From positions 1-28,233 of the forward strand of contig AQSL01000134.1 of assembly GCA_000403035.1 (NCBI GenBank): 28,233 bases of DNA, given 5' to 3'. Source of the DNA: Candidatus Latescibacter anaerobius SCGC AAA252-E07. GTDB taxonomy: Bacteria; Latescibacterota; Latescibacteria; Latescibacterales; Latescibacteraceae. Below are positions 7,032-14,005 of the stretch, piece by piece. The notes under the pieces are model-generated. The model had not been told where the DNA came from and searched no databases. It saw only the letters and a list, made by a program, of their open reading frames with translations. How positions within the stretch are numbered: position 1 is the first letter of the stretch; every line of letters starts with the position of its first letter. A program made the position numbers and the translations under genes.

Positions 7032-8239
7032 TGGCGAACGATAACATGAAACAGGATAACGAAAAACAACAGGAAACAATCAATAACCGATTGGCGCGAA
7101 TAAAGCACACCATCCTTGTTTTATCAGGAAAAGGCGGGGTTGGGAAAAGCACCGTGTCAGCCAATCTTGCGTATGAACTTGCAATGAAGGGGAAACGTGT
7201 GGGCATCCTCGATGTGGATATACATGGCCCGAGTATTCCCGGTATGTTTGGACTTGAGGGCAAACGGTTGATGTCCAGCGGGGAAGGGATGATTCCTGTT
7301 GCATTCCGTGAAAATCTCTCTGTAATATCAGTCGCATTTCTTCTCGAAGATAAAGGGGATGCGGTTATCTGGCGCGGCCCTATGAAACACAATGTTATAA
7401 AACAGTTTATTTCCGATGTAGAATGGGGAGACCTTGATTATCTTATTGTTGACAGTCCTCCGGGCACCGGAGATGAGCCGTTGAGCGTGGTGCAACTCAT
7501 TGGAAACAATGCCGGTGCAATCGTGGTTACAACTCCTCAGCGTGTGTCAATCGATAATGTTCGTAAGAGTATATCCTTTTGCAGAAAACTTGATTTGAAT
7601 GTCCTTGGCATTATCGAGAACATGAGCGGCTATGTATGTCCTCACTGCGGGAAAGAGTCGGACATTTTCGATTCCGGAGGCGGCGAAATACTCGGACAGG
7701 AAATGGATGTGCCATTTCTTGGAAAGATACCAATCGAGGCGAATGTTGTCGGGGCATGCGATAAAGGTGTCCCCTATATGGAAACTTCCGGCGACACCTT
7801 GGTGGCAAAAGCTTTCCGGAGCATTGTTGAAAAAATACTGCATGGAGATACTATGACAGAAGAACGTGAAGAACTGCAAGTAAGCGAGAAGGATACTTCG
7901 ATGAAATTAGCTATTCCTATGGTACAGGGGAAACTATCTATGCACTTCGGGCACTGCGAACAATTTGTGCTTATCGAAATGAGTACGGACGGTACGATCA
8001 ATTCCAGGGAAGAAGCAACGCCTCCGGCACATGAACCGGGGGTTTTACCTCAATGGCTTCATGAACTCGGCGCAACGCATATTATTTCGGGCGGTATGGG
8101 ATCGAGAGCACAGAACCTGTTCAAACAGAACGGTATAGATGTTGTGGTAGGGGCGCCCCAGAGCAGCACACCTGAGGAGCTTGCTTTAGCTTTTATAAAC
8201 GGTACCCTTGTTCCGGGTGACAATGTGTGCGATCATTAA
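7031..8239 (+). CDS. mrp: Mrp/NBP35 Fe-S carrier ATPase fused to an ORP domain (MrpORP-like)
   Basis: This 402-residue fusion has an N-terminal Mrp/NBP35 ATPase (about 22-270) with Walker A GKGGVGKS (33-40), the VDIHGPS switch and the CPHC pair (C203, C206) that holds a bridging [4Fe-4S] cluster at the dimer interface in this family. A linker rich in Glu leads to a complete C-terminal ORP/NifX-fold domain (about 291-402, starting MKLAIPMVQGKLSMHFGHCEQF). It lacks the N-terminal DUF59 domain of many Mrp proteins. The same fusion is known in Desulfovibrio as MrpORP (DVU2109). It may deliver or share a metal cluster with the stand-alone ORP proteins. ATG overlaps the preceding TAA by one base. 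It is the last gene of the locus, facing a convergent operon. Confidence 0.88.
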   Translation: MANDNMKQDNEKQQETINNRLARIKHTILVLSGKGGVGKSTVSANLAYELAMKGKRVGILDVDIHGPSIPGMFGLEGKRLMSSGEGMIPVAFRENLSVISVAFLLEDKGDAVIWRGPMKHNVIKQFISDVEWGDLDYLIVDSPPGTGDEPLSVVQLIGNNAGAIVVTTPQRVSIDNVRKSISFCRKLDLNVLGIIENMSGYVCPHCGKESDIFDSGGGEILGQEMDVPFLGKIPIEANVVGACDKGVPYMETSGDTLVAKAFRSIVEKILHGDTMTEEREELQVSEKDTSMKLAIPMVQGKLSMHFGHCEQFVLIEMSTDGTINSREEATPPAHEPGVLPQWLHELGATHIISGGMGSRAQNLFKQNGIDVVVGAPQSSTPEELALAFINGTLVPGDNVCDH

Positions 8240-8465
8240 TAAACCGGACGTTCTCACTAGGTAATCTCCGTTCGGGCAAGAAAACGTATAATTATATCTC
8301 TTTGATATGAGATACCATTCGATGTGCAGGGACAGATTTTATTCTGTTCTCGTTTTTTTCAATCTTTATAATTTCTGAATGAATGTACTTCACATACGTC
8401 TTTCCATGCACTGTATCCGGGATGGAGTTTTGGGGAGATACACGCAGGGTCGCGTATAATCCGCG
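8240..8465. other. Gap between convergent genes, hairpins only
   Basis: No gene was found. Three short inverted repeats are present: CCGGACG/CGTTCGG (8244-8275, with a G-T pair), TATCTC/GAGATA (8295-8314), and ACAGA/TCTGT (8332-8347), the last followed five bases on by a 7-T run (8353-8359). One or more may end the plus-strand operon, but none is a textbook terminator. Confidence 0.35.
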
Positions 8466-9122
8466 TTATTCTTCACGCTTTTTATAACTTGCCGAAATAC
8501 CCGAATAGCTCGAACGAATGATCGTTGTATCCATATTTGGCAGGCTTTTTACATAATCGAGAAATTCCCGGATACCATAGTACCGGTTTAAAACATTGTG
8601 TGCGGTAAAACAACCGCCTTCCTCAATTTTCGGCAGGAGCAGTTCCAGATACTTTTTATACCAGTCCTTATCGGCATCCGAAAAAACAAAGTCGAAAGGT
8701 CCCTCGAGCTCCGGGACAAGATCATGCGCATTACCAAGCCGTGCATCCACATACTCGCTCAGACCGGCATCCTTTACATTTTTCAAAGCGGTTTTATACC
8801 GGTCTTCATCAAGCTCTATCGTAATAAGTTTACCGCCTGTTTTACTCAATGCCCAGGCAATCCATATAGTCGAATGTCCGGTAGATGTCCCTATCTCAAG
8901 CGCTTTCGTATAGTTATGTTCAAGAATGATATTGTACAATACTTTGCCGTCGGATTCAGGGATATTCATATCTCGCCATGAATTATTTCTACTGTCTAAA
9001 AATTTTCTTATTGCAACATCCCTATCATTCTTTTCTACTATCTCCTGTGAAAAACAAGAATAAACAAAAGAATTCAGAATAAAAATACAGAGAAGCAAAC
9101 GGTGTTTCATTACAAAGCACAT
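8466..9122 (-). CDS. Exported class I SAM-dependent O-methyltransferase
   Basis: The 218-residue protein has a Rossmann-type methyltransferase domain of the catechol-O-methyltransferase-like family: motif I LEIGTSTGHS (about 75-84), acidic IELDE (102-106), and the FSDADKDWY metal and substrate region. The N-terminus (MKHRLLLCIFILNSFVYSC) is a clear signal sequence, possibly a lipoprotein signal with Cys23. That is odd for an enzyme needing cytosolic SAM, though similar exported forms occur in this family. The start chosen is ATG 9122, 8 nt after AAGGAGA; a GTG at 9161 overlaps the upstream stop (GTGA) and is an alternative. It is the last gene of the minus-strand heparinase/symporter operon. 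The substrate is unknown. Confidence 0.78.
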   Translation of the reverse strand: MCFVMKHRLLLCIFILNSFVYSCFSQEIVEKNDRDVAIRKFLDSRNNSWRDMNIPESDGKVLYNIILEHNYTKALEIGTSTGHSTIWIAWALSKTGGKLITIELDEDRYKTALKNVKDAGLSEYVDARLGNAHDLVPELEGPFDFVFSDADKDWYKKYLELLLPKIEEGGCFTAHNVLNRYYGIREFLDYVKSLPNMDTTIIRSSYSGISASYKKREE

Positions 9123-9157
9123 AAACATACTCTCCTTGATATCATTGTTGAGCGGCT

Positions 9158-11089
9158 TCACTCATGTGTCATGACCGGCTTTATAACGACCTTGATTTCC
9201 GCAGATGTTACCGGTTCTTTCAGGGCAATACCCAGGCGTAACGGGTACTTATTATGAGGAAGATCTTCGTATATCGTCTGTGAAGTAATCTCATACTCAT
9301 GCCCGTCCGTACTGACGGTAACCTGCACGGCATCCTCACCATCATAGATGAGCAGGTTGCCGTCAGGCAGTTCACGGTATTCGAAAAAGGTAATGAGCGC
9401 TGTTTCAAAAGTTCGGGGCGAGGAAAACTCCACATGGTCGGTAACTGTCAGGGACCCGTTTTCTGTGCGCGAATACACGAACGTCCGTTTCAGAAGTTCC
9501 AGTTCGGGGACATCATATGCCGAGGTAATGTCAATGACCAGCGAATCGCGTTCAGGTTCGAAAAGGCGGTGTACAACCTCAGCCCTTGCATCGTTTCCCG
9601 TTTTCTGTAACTGTCCGGCAACGACCGGAACCGAATGGCCGAACGAATTGATAACATTGCTCTCGTAACGGTCTGAACTGAAAGTCCGCCCTGTGTAAAC
9701 CTCCGTGCCCGGATCGAGAATGAACGATTTTCCGCGGAACGCCGCCACATATGAACCGACATCGTTATTATTATGCTGTTCGCCGTTGTGCCCGCCCTTG
9801 AGTGCGACACCGAGGCCGTTTATCATGTCGGTCTCAGGTCTGCAGATAAGCACACCCGCTTCCTCGAACCAGCTCCGTAACTGTGTGCCCGGCGCAATTT
9901 TCCTCGCGGATACCATAGTAGAAGCCGGGTCCGCTACGACAAACAGCGCAATCTCGTAAAGCGAATCCTCTGATAAGCTCTCCCGCGCGTTTTCCCACTC
10001 ATCGAGACCGAACCCGAATCTGCGGTTTACATACCGCATGTAACGGCTGTCCGGTCTGGCGCCAATCGAGCAGTCCGAGAAAGCCGGAAAAACACCCGGA
10101 ATCATATTCAGCTTCATCGGAAATTCAGCGATTTTTCTCACCTTTCCCTGTTCGAGCAGGTCCCATGTTCCTCCTGTCGCCTGCCTGACCGCCTCCGCAA
10201 GCATGATGTAGTGCCCGAACCCGTAATTCCAGTAACCAAGCCCTTCCGAACAGTAGCCGTCATCGGTAAAACCGCGAAGGTAATAGTGTGCATATTTCTC
10301 CACACCATACAGGAACCATGCTCGTTCCTCACGTGATTCAACCATCGCAAGCGCGGAACCGACAACGCCTCCGATACAGACACTGTTCCAGTTGTTGCTG
10401 TAGGTCATCCACCACATGAGATTTTCCCCGGTGCGTACCATGTCCAGGAAAGGGTCGAATACCCTGCGCCTCATTTCACGCTGAACAAGATTTCGAACTC
10501 CGGGGCTGAGTCGGTCTTTTAGAAGATGACAGGCAGTCGCCAGGTTCCATGCAGTCATGGCAACACCGAGATCGATTTCAACCGCAGCGCCTTTAAAATT
10601 TTTCAGGTCGCTGTCATGAGCGGGGAATACCCATGTTTTTTCTTCGCATATCGAGCGCATATACCGTTCGATTGCGGGAAGGAACCGTCCGCTATTTTCA
10701 ATACACTCGGCAAGGACAAGCATGGTAAAATTCGAACGCCGAACCCCGAGCGGTATCTGGTAGCGGGAACGGTTGCCGGTACGCGAATAATCGAGGAAAA
10801 GGTCATCGCTCAGTTCGGGGACAGGTTCCGACATGAGATTGACGGCGATGGAAACCGTATTTTTGAACGATGGGAAACGGGCGATATATTCCCAGGTTTT
10901 CCTGTCCTCGACAGGGCTGCCGAAACCTCTCGGTGAATCTTCGAGCATGGCGGAGAATTCCCGCAGGCGTTCCTGAACATCGGGAGGAGTTTGAAACGCT
11001 GCACCATTTTCCGCCGATGGCGCACACTGTACAAAAACAAGCAGGGCAGGTACTATCAATGCCGGTAATAATCTAACAAAACGGTTCAT
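9158..11089 (-). CDS. Heparinase II/III-like polysaccharide-degrading protein, exported
   Basis: This 643-residue protein is a likely polyuronate or glycosaminoglycan-type lyase acting outside the cytoplasm. A signal sequence ends at Cys22 (VFVQC); the Q before Cys is atypical for a lipobox, so lipidation is uncertain. An alpha/alpha-toroid region (about 35-390) carries SNNWNSVCIGG (231-241) and DGYCSEGLGYWNYG (277-290), matching heparinase II/III motifs with candidate catalytic Tyr286. The beta-sandwich region starts near 405 with GGHNGEQHNNNDVGSY (432-447; His434, His439) and INSFGHSVPVV. The start is ATG 11089; a longer reading from TTG 11131 adds 14 residues before the signal peptide. Substrate and lyase versus other activity cannot be fixed from sequence. 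The symporter upstream may import its products. Confidence 0.8.
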   Translation of the reverse strand: MNRFVRLLPALIVPALLVFVQCAPSAENGAAFQTPPDVQERLREFSAMLEDSPRGFGSPVEDRKTWEYIARFPSFKNTVSIAVNLMSEPVPELSDDLFLDYSRTGNRSRYQIPLGVRRSNFTMLVLAECIENSGRFLPAIERYMRSICEEKTWVFPAHDSDLKNFKGAAVEIDLGVAMTAWNLATACHLLKDRLSPGVRNLVQREMRRRVFDPFLDMVRTGENLMWWMTYSNNWNSVCIGGVVGSALAMVESREERAWFLYGVEKYAHYYLRGFTDDGYCSEGLGYWNYGFGHYIMLAEAVRQATGGTWDLLEQGKVRKIAEFPMKLNMIPGVFPAFSDCSIGARPDSRYMRYVNRRFGFGLDEWENARESLSEDSLYEIALFVVADPASTMVSARKIAPGTQLRSWFEEAGVLICRPETDMINGLGVALKGGHNGEQHNNNDVGSYVAAFRGKSFILDPGTEVYTGRTFSSDRYESNVINSFGHSVPVVAGQLQKTGNDARAEVVHRLFEPERDSLVIDITSAYDVPELELLKRTFVYSRTENGSLTVTDHVEFSSPRTFETALITFFEYRELPDGNLLIYDGEDAVQVTVSTDGHEYEITSQTIYEDLPHNKYPLRLGIALKEPVTSAEIKVVIKPVMTHE

Positions 11090-11198
11090 GGTATCACCGT
11101 AGAAATGAATGGATACTTTAAGAGGGCGCAATACAACGTAATATATGCAGCATTGAAAAGAAAGTCATGGGAAATAGTATCGCTGAAAAAAAGCTGCG

Positions 11199-12719
11199 TT
11201 ACATTGAAAAACCCGTTTCGGTCTGCTTGATTACTTTATCGCCGGGGGGAGCGGTGAGAAGACTTACGACAATGATAACGGCAATAGAAAGCAAAAACGG
11301 GATAAAACTGAAATGGAACGGCAGTTTGGTAACGTATTTACCGATATAGCCGAAAACCATTGCGCTTGTAAAACCGGCAATCATACTCCATATTGCGCCG
11401 GCACGGTTGGCTCTTTTCCAGTAAAGCCCGGCAAGAATAGGTGTTACGAACACAGACAGCATGATACCGATTCCCATCCAGATAAGCCATGCAAGGAGTT
11501 TCGGGGGATTCAAAGCCAGGAATATGGAAATTAACGCCGCTAAAAATACAACATATCTGCTCACCTGGGTAACCGCCCTGTCCGATGCTTGCGGATTCAG
11601 AAGATTGCGGTATACATCCCATGACAGAGATGTCCCGATAGTAAGCAGGAGACGGTCGGTTGTGGACATGACTGCAGCAAGAACAATCACGCCGAAAAAT
11701 ACCCACATCACCGGGCCGAAAACATGTTCGACAGATACAATGAAACAAAAATCCTGGGCATTCGCTACTCCTTCAGGTAAAGAGATTTTACCATCCGCAA
11801 CAAGCGTTCGAGCGGCAAACCCAACGATTTTGATTAAATAGAAAATGACGCAGTATATTGAGAATGCCGTTAACGGCGCCCATTTAAAATATGAATTCTT
11901 CCGCGCCGCAAGAACATTGTTAATGACATGCGGAGCTGCGGCAAGACCCAGCGACAGAAGCAATGCAAATGAAATAATGAATAACGGTGTCATGAAAGCA
12001 TAACCTGCATAGGGGGGATGAACCTGTGGAAAGGCTGCCCTGATAAAATTGGGATCAATTGAATATAACGTCTCATTTATATGGGTTAAACCTCCGGCTT
12101 TGAAAATAATGACCGGCGCAACAACCAGTACTCCGGCGATGAGAATTATACCCTGGACAAACGATGTCCAGCTCACCGCATAGAGCCCTCCTAAAAAGAC
12201 ATAAAAGGTTACGATGACCGCTCCCGATATTAATGCTGTTGAGTACGAGACATGAAGAACACGCTGGAGAGTAATGCCGACAGCGGTATACTGCCCGACC
12301 AGATAGATAGTCGAAACAAAAAAAACGGTAAAACCGGATAACCCGCGCATAAGTCTCGGGCTTTCAAATCGGTGTGCAAGGTAATCCTGCAGGGTCAAAT
12401 AGTCGTTTTTCAGGGCGATTCGATGTAATTTGGAGCCAAAAAGAAAAATAGTTACAGCGCAGCTTAACGGTACAAAGATTTGTTCCCAGATTGAGGGCCA
12501 CCCGGCAACATATCCCAATCCGGATGCACCGAGAATGGTCATGCCGCTCATACATGATGCAACAATAAGAACCGTAAACATCCAAAATCCCAGATCCCGT
12601 CCCGCAATAATATAACTTTTAAAATCTTTTATTTTTTTTGAAGCCCATATGCCTAAAAATATGAGGAAAGCAAAATAAGCAATAGCTATAACCCATGAAA
12701 AAAATAATTGGGTATTCAT
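11199..12719 (-). CDS. Sodium/solute symporter (SSS family, SLC5-type)
   Basis: This 506-residue inner-membrane transporter has about 13 hydrophobic spans. Family hallmarks are visible: the early ILGASGLGYVAGW segment, GGLYAVSWTSFVQGIILIAG in the middle, and TTDRLLLTIGTSLSWDVYRNLL near TM9-10, where the Na2 site lies in solved members. The substrate may be a sugar or uronate released by the neighbouring heparinase-like enzyme; this is inference from the operon. GGGGG lies 8 nt before the ATG at 12719. Directly upstream are a truncated and then a full copy of a small single-span protein gene, as found with other SSS transporters. Confidence 0.88.
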   Translation of the reverse strand: MNTQLFFSWVIAIAYFAFLIFLGIWASKKIKDFKSYIIAGRDLGFWMFTVLIVASCMSGMTILGASGLGYVAGWPSIWEQIFVPLSCAVTIFLFGSKLHRIALKNDYLTLQDYLAHRFESPRLMRGLSGFTVFFVSTIYLVGQYTAVGITLQRVLHVSYSTALISGAVIVTFYVFLGGLYAVSWTSFVQGIILIAGVLVVAPVIIFKAGGLTHINETLYSIDPNFIRAAFPQVHPPYAGYAFMTPLFIISFALLLSLGLAAAPHVINNVLAARKNSYFKWAPLTAFSIYCVIFYLIKIVGFAARTLVADGKISLPEGVANAQDFCFIVSVEHVFGPVMWVFFGVIVLAAVMSTTDRLLLTIGTSLSWDVYRNLLNPQASDRAVTQVSRYVVFLAALISIFLALNPPKLLAWLIWMGIGIMLSVFVTPILAGLYWKRANRAGAIWSMIAGFTSAMVFGYIGKYVTKLPFHFSFIPFLLSIAVIIVVSLLTAPPGDKVIKQTETGFSM

Positions 12720-12720
12720 G

Positions 12721-13008
12721 AAGCAGCCCCCTGACCGGATTGAGTGTGAACCTTCTTTTTTATGTGCCGTTACTCTTCATGATGTTCGGAATACTTTATT
12801 CCCCAGAGGATTAAAGCCCCGGCAATCAAAAGCGGTATTCCAAAGACTATACAAACTGTAACCACAAGCAGCCCCCTGACCGGATTGAGTGTGAACCTTC
12901 TTTTTATGTGCCGTTACTCTCATGATGTTCGGAATACTTTATCCCCCAGAGGACTAAAGCCCCGGCAATCAAAAGCGGTATTCCAAAGATTATACAAAAA
13001 GTAACCAC
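12721..13008. repeat. 145-bp tandem duplication upstream of the symporter
   Basis: Copy A (12721-12865, 145 bp) and copy B (12866-13008, 143 bp) are adjacent direct repeats that differ by five substitutions and two one-base indels. The unit covers the 3' part of the small membrane-protein gene plus the spacer and Shine-Dalgarno of the symporter. The divergence (about 5%) argues for a real, not very recent duplication and against an assembly artefact. Confidence 0.92.
12770..12865 (-). pseudogene. Truncated tandem copy of the small symporter-accessory gene
   Basis: Copy A of the tandem duplication encodes residues VVTVCIVFGIPLLIAGALIL, then WGIKYSEHHEE and a stop. It lacks the first ten or so residues of the full gene. 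A GTG at 12863-12865 lies 7 nt after a duplicated GGGGG site, so a 31-residue peptide that still spans the membrane could be made. The C-terminal tail differs from the full copy (EE versus ESNGT) because of a one-base indel. It may be a dead remnant or a second functional subunit; the reading frame is intact and substitutions are few. Confidence 0.6.
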
Positions 13009-13035
13009 AGGCATTCCAAAAATCATGGTATTCAT
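12904..13035 (-). CDS. Small single-span symporter accessory protein (43 aa)
   Basis: This short gene encodes MNTMIFGMPVVTFCIIFGIP followed by LLIAGALVLWGIKYSEHHESNGT. It has one hydrophobic helix of about 20 residues, an aromatic and basic WGIKYSE boundary, and a His/Glu-rich cytoplasmic-type tail. GGAGG lies 5 nt before this ATG; a further ATG immediately upstream (13038) is too close to it. Tiny proteins of this design commonly precede SSS transporters and are annotated as symporter small accessory proteins, so a role in assembly or stability of the downstream transporter is likely. It is the first gene after the minus-strand promoter. Confidence 0.75.
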   Translation of the reverse strand: MNTMIFGMPVVTFCIIFGIPLLIAGALVLWGIKYSEHHESNGT

Positions 13036-13064
13036 CATCGCCTCCAAACATGAACTGAAGAGTG

Positions 13065-13098
13065 ACCGGATAAAACCGTATCGAAACAGTTTTCCGGT
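13065..13098 (-). other. Leader hairpin before the small accessory gene
   Basis: ACCGGATAAAAC (13065-13076) pairs with GTTTTCCGGT (13089-13098) through ten base pairs with a two-base bulge and a 12-nt loop, about 30 nt before the start codon. The predicted leader (about 13310 to 13036) also contains AATTCTGT/ACAGAATT and ACTATC/GATAGT inverted repeats. No known riboswitch class was recognised. The hairpin could affect RNA stability or translation. Confidence 0.4.
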
Positions 13099-13298
13099 TG
13101 AACATGCAACACTATATCTTTGCCGGGAGAAAAGAGAGCAGATAACTGCCGTAATTCTGTAAAAAATTCACAGAATTCTCATAAATGCTTGAAAACTATC
13201 ATGTAAATATGGATAGTTGTTTGCATAAAACGTTGAAATATAAAAATATTTTACCCTTGAGTAAAGGATATTATTTGGTTTTTTTCTGATCGGGAGTA

Positions 13299-13316
13299 AG
13301 CTAACGTACGTTTGCT
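13299..13316. promoter_or_regulatory. Palindromic operator at the start site of the symporter operon
   Basis: AGC-T-AACGTACGTT-T-GCT is an 18-bp inverted repeat with one mismatched pair around a perfect 10-bp AACGTACGTT core. It begins directly after the minus-strand -10 box and spans about -6 to +12. That position suits a repressor. LacI- or GntR-type regulators are candidates, but no regulator gene is in the window. Confidence 0.6.
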
Positions 13317-13345
13317 AATATAACTATAATACAAACGAATGTCAA
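13317..13345 (-). promoter_or_regulatory. Sigma-70 promoter of the symporter/heparinase operon
   Basis: On the minus strand, a perfect TTGACA (13340-13345) and TATATT (13317-13322) are separated by 17 bases. The expected start is near 13310, giving a leader of about 275 nt before the small accessory gene. No other promoter was seen between here and the symporter, so all five minus-strand reading frames likely share it. Confidence 0.72.
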
Positions 13346-13478
13346 GTATTTTTTAGTTTCGTCTTTCTAATTATTGATATATCCCCCGTTATGTTATTTT
13401 ATATTTTTGAAATAGTTATTTTTTTTATATATTTATTGAATTGTTACTTTCAAATCGTAAATCAATAGTGAACTTTAA

Positions 13479-13997
13479 ATGGTAAACCCCAAAAAGAGTG
13501 ATTTCCTGGCGAAGATTATCTCCACCGGGTTTTTTGTCGGTTATTTCCCTGTTGCTCCCGGGACATGCGGCTCTTTTGTGGTGCTTGCCCTGTATTTTTT
13601 ACTTCATCGATGTGGAGCATGTGATGATATATATCTGATGCATATTCCTATTTCATCCTATGTCCTTATCCCGTTTCTGGCAATCGTTCTGTTTCTACCG
13701 GGAGTATGGTCTGCAAAGCGTTGTGAGTATTTCTGGGGGAAGGATCCGGGGAAAGTTGTCATCGATGAAATTGTCGGGATGCTGATAACAATCGGATTCA
13801 TGCCGTTGAATGGCGTCATTATGGTGACAGGATTTTTTATTTTCAGGTTGTTTGATATTGTTAAACCTCCGCCGATACGATGGCTGGAAAAACTTCCGCA
13901 TGGATGGGGAGTTATGGCGGACGATATTCTTGCCGGTGTCTATGCAAATATTGTTTTAAGGGTGCTCATATATTATGTTCCCTTCATGAAAGTTTAA
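13479..13997 (+). CDS. pgpA: Phosphatidylglycerophosphatase A
   Basis: This 172-residue inner-membrane phosphatase converts phosphatidylglycerophosphate to phosphatidylglycerol. Family motifs are present: GYFPVAPGTCGS (21-32), GKDPGKVVIDEIVGM (87-101, with the Asp96-Glu97 pair), and DDILAGVYAN (148-157). Three to four hydrophobic spans fit the family, as does the length. The 5' region is AT-rich and its ribosome binding site is weak. It is the first gene of a plus-strand run through alaS; cinA follows after 8 nt, a common pairing in bacteria. Confidence 0.92.
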   Translation: MVNPKKSDFLAKIISTGFFVGYFPVAPGTCGSFVVLALYFLLHRCGACDDIYLMHIPISSYVLIPFLAIVLFLPGVWSAKRCEYFWGKDPGKVVIDEIVGMLITIGFMPLNGVIMVTGFFIFRLFDIVKPPPIRWLEKLPHGWGVMADDILAGVYANIVLRVLIYYVPFMKV

Positions 13998-14005
13998 AGA
14001 GTAAC

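Noticed and set aside
12920..13105. 61-aa minus-strand ORF overlapping the small accessory gene
   Set aside because: It is in another frame of the same DNA, has no hydrophobic helix or SD, and the 43-aa frame explains the region better.
13880..14005. N-terminal extension of CinA into pgpA
   Set aside because: It overlaps the conserved end of pgpA and would exceed the normal CinA length; ATG 14006 gives the expected start.
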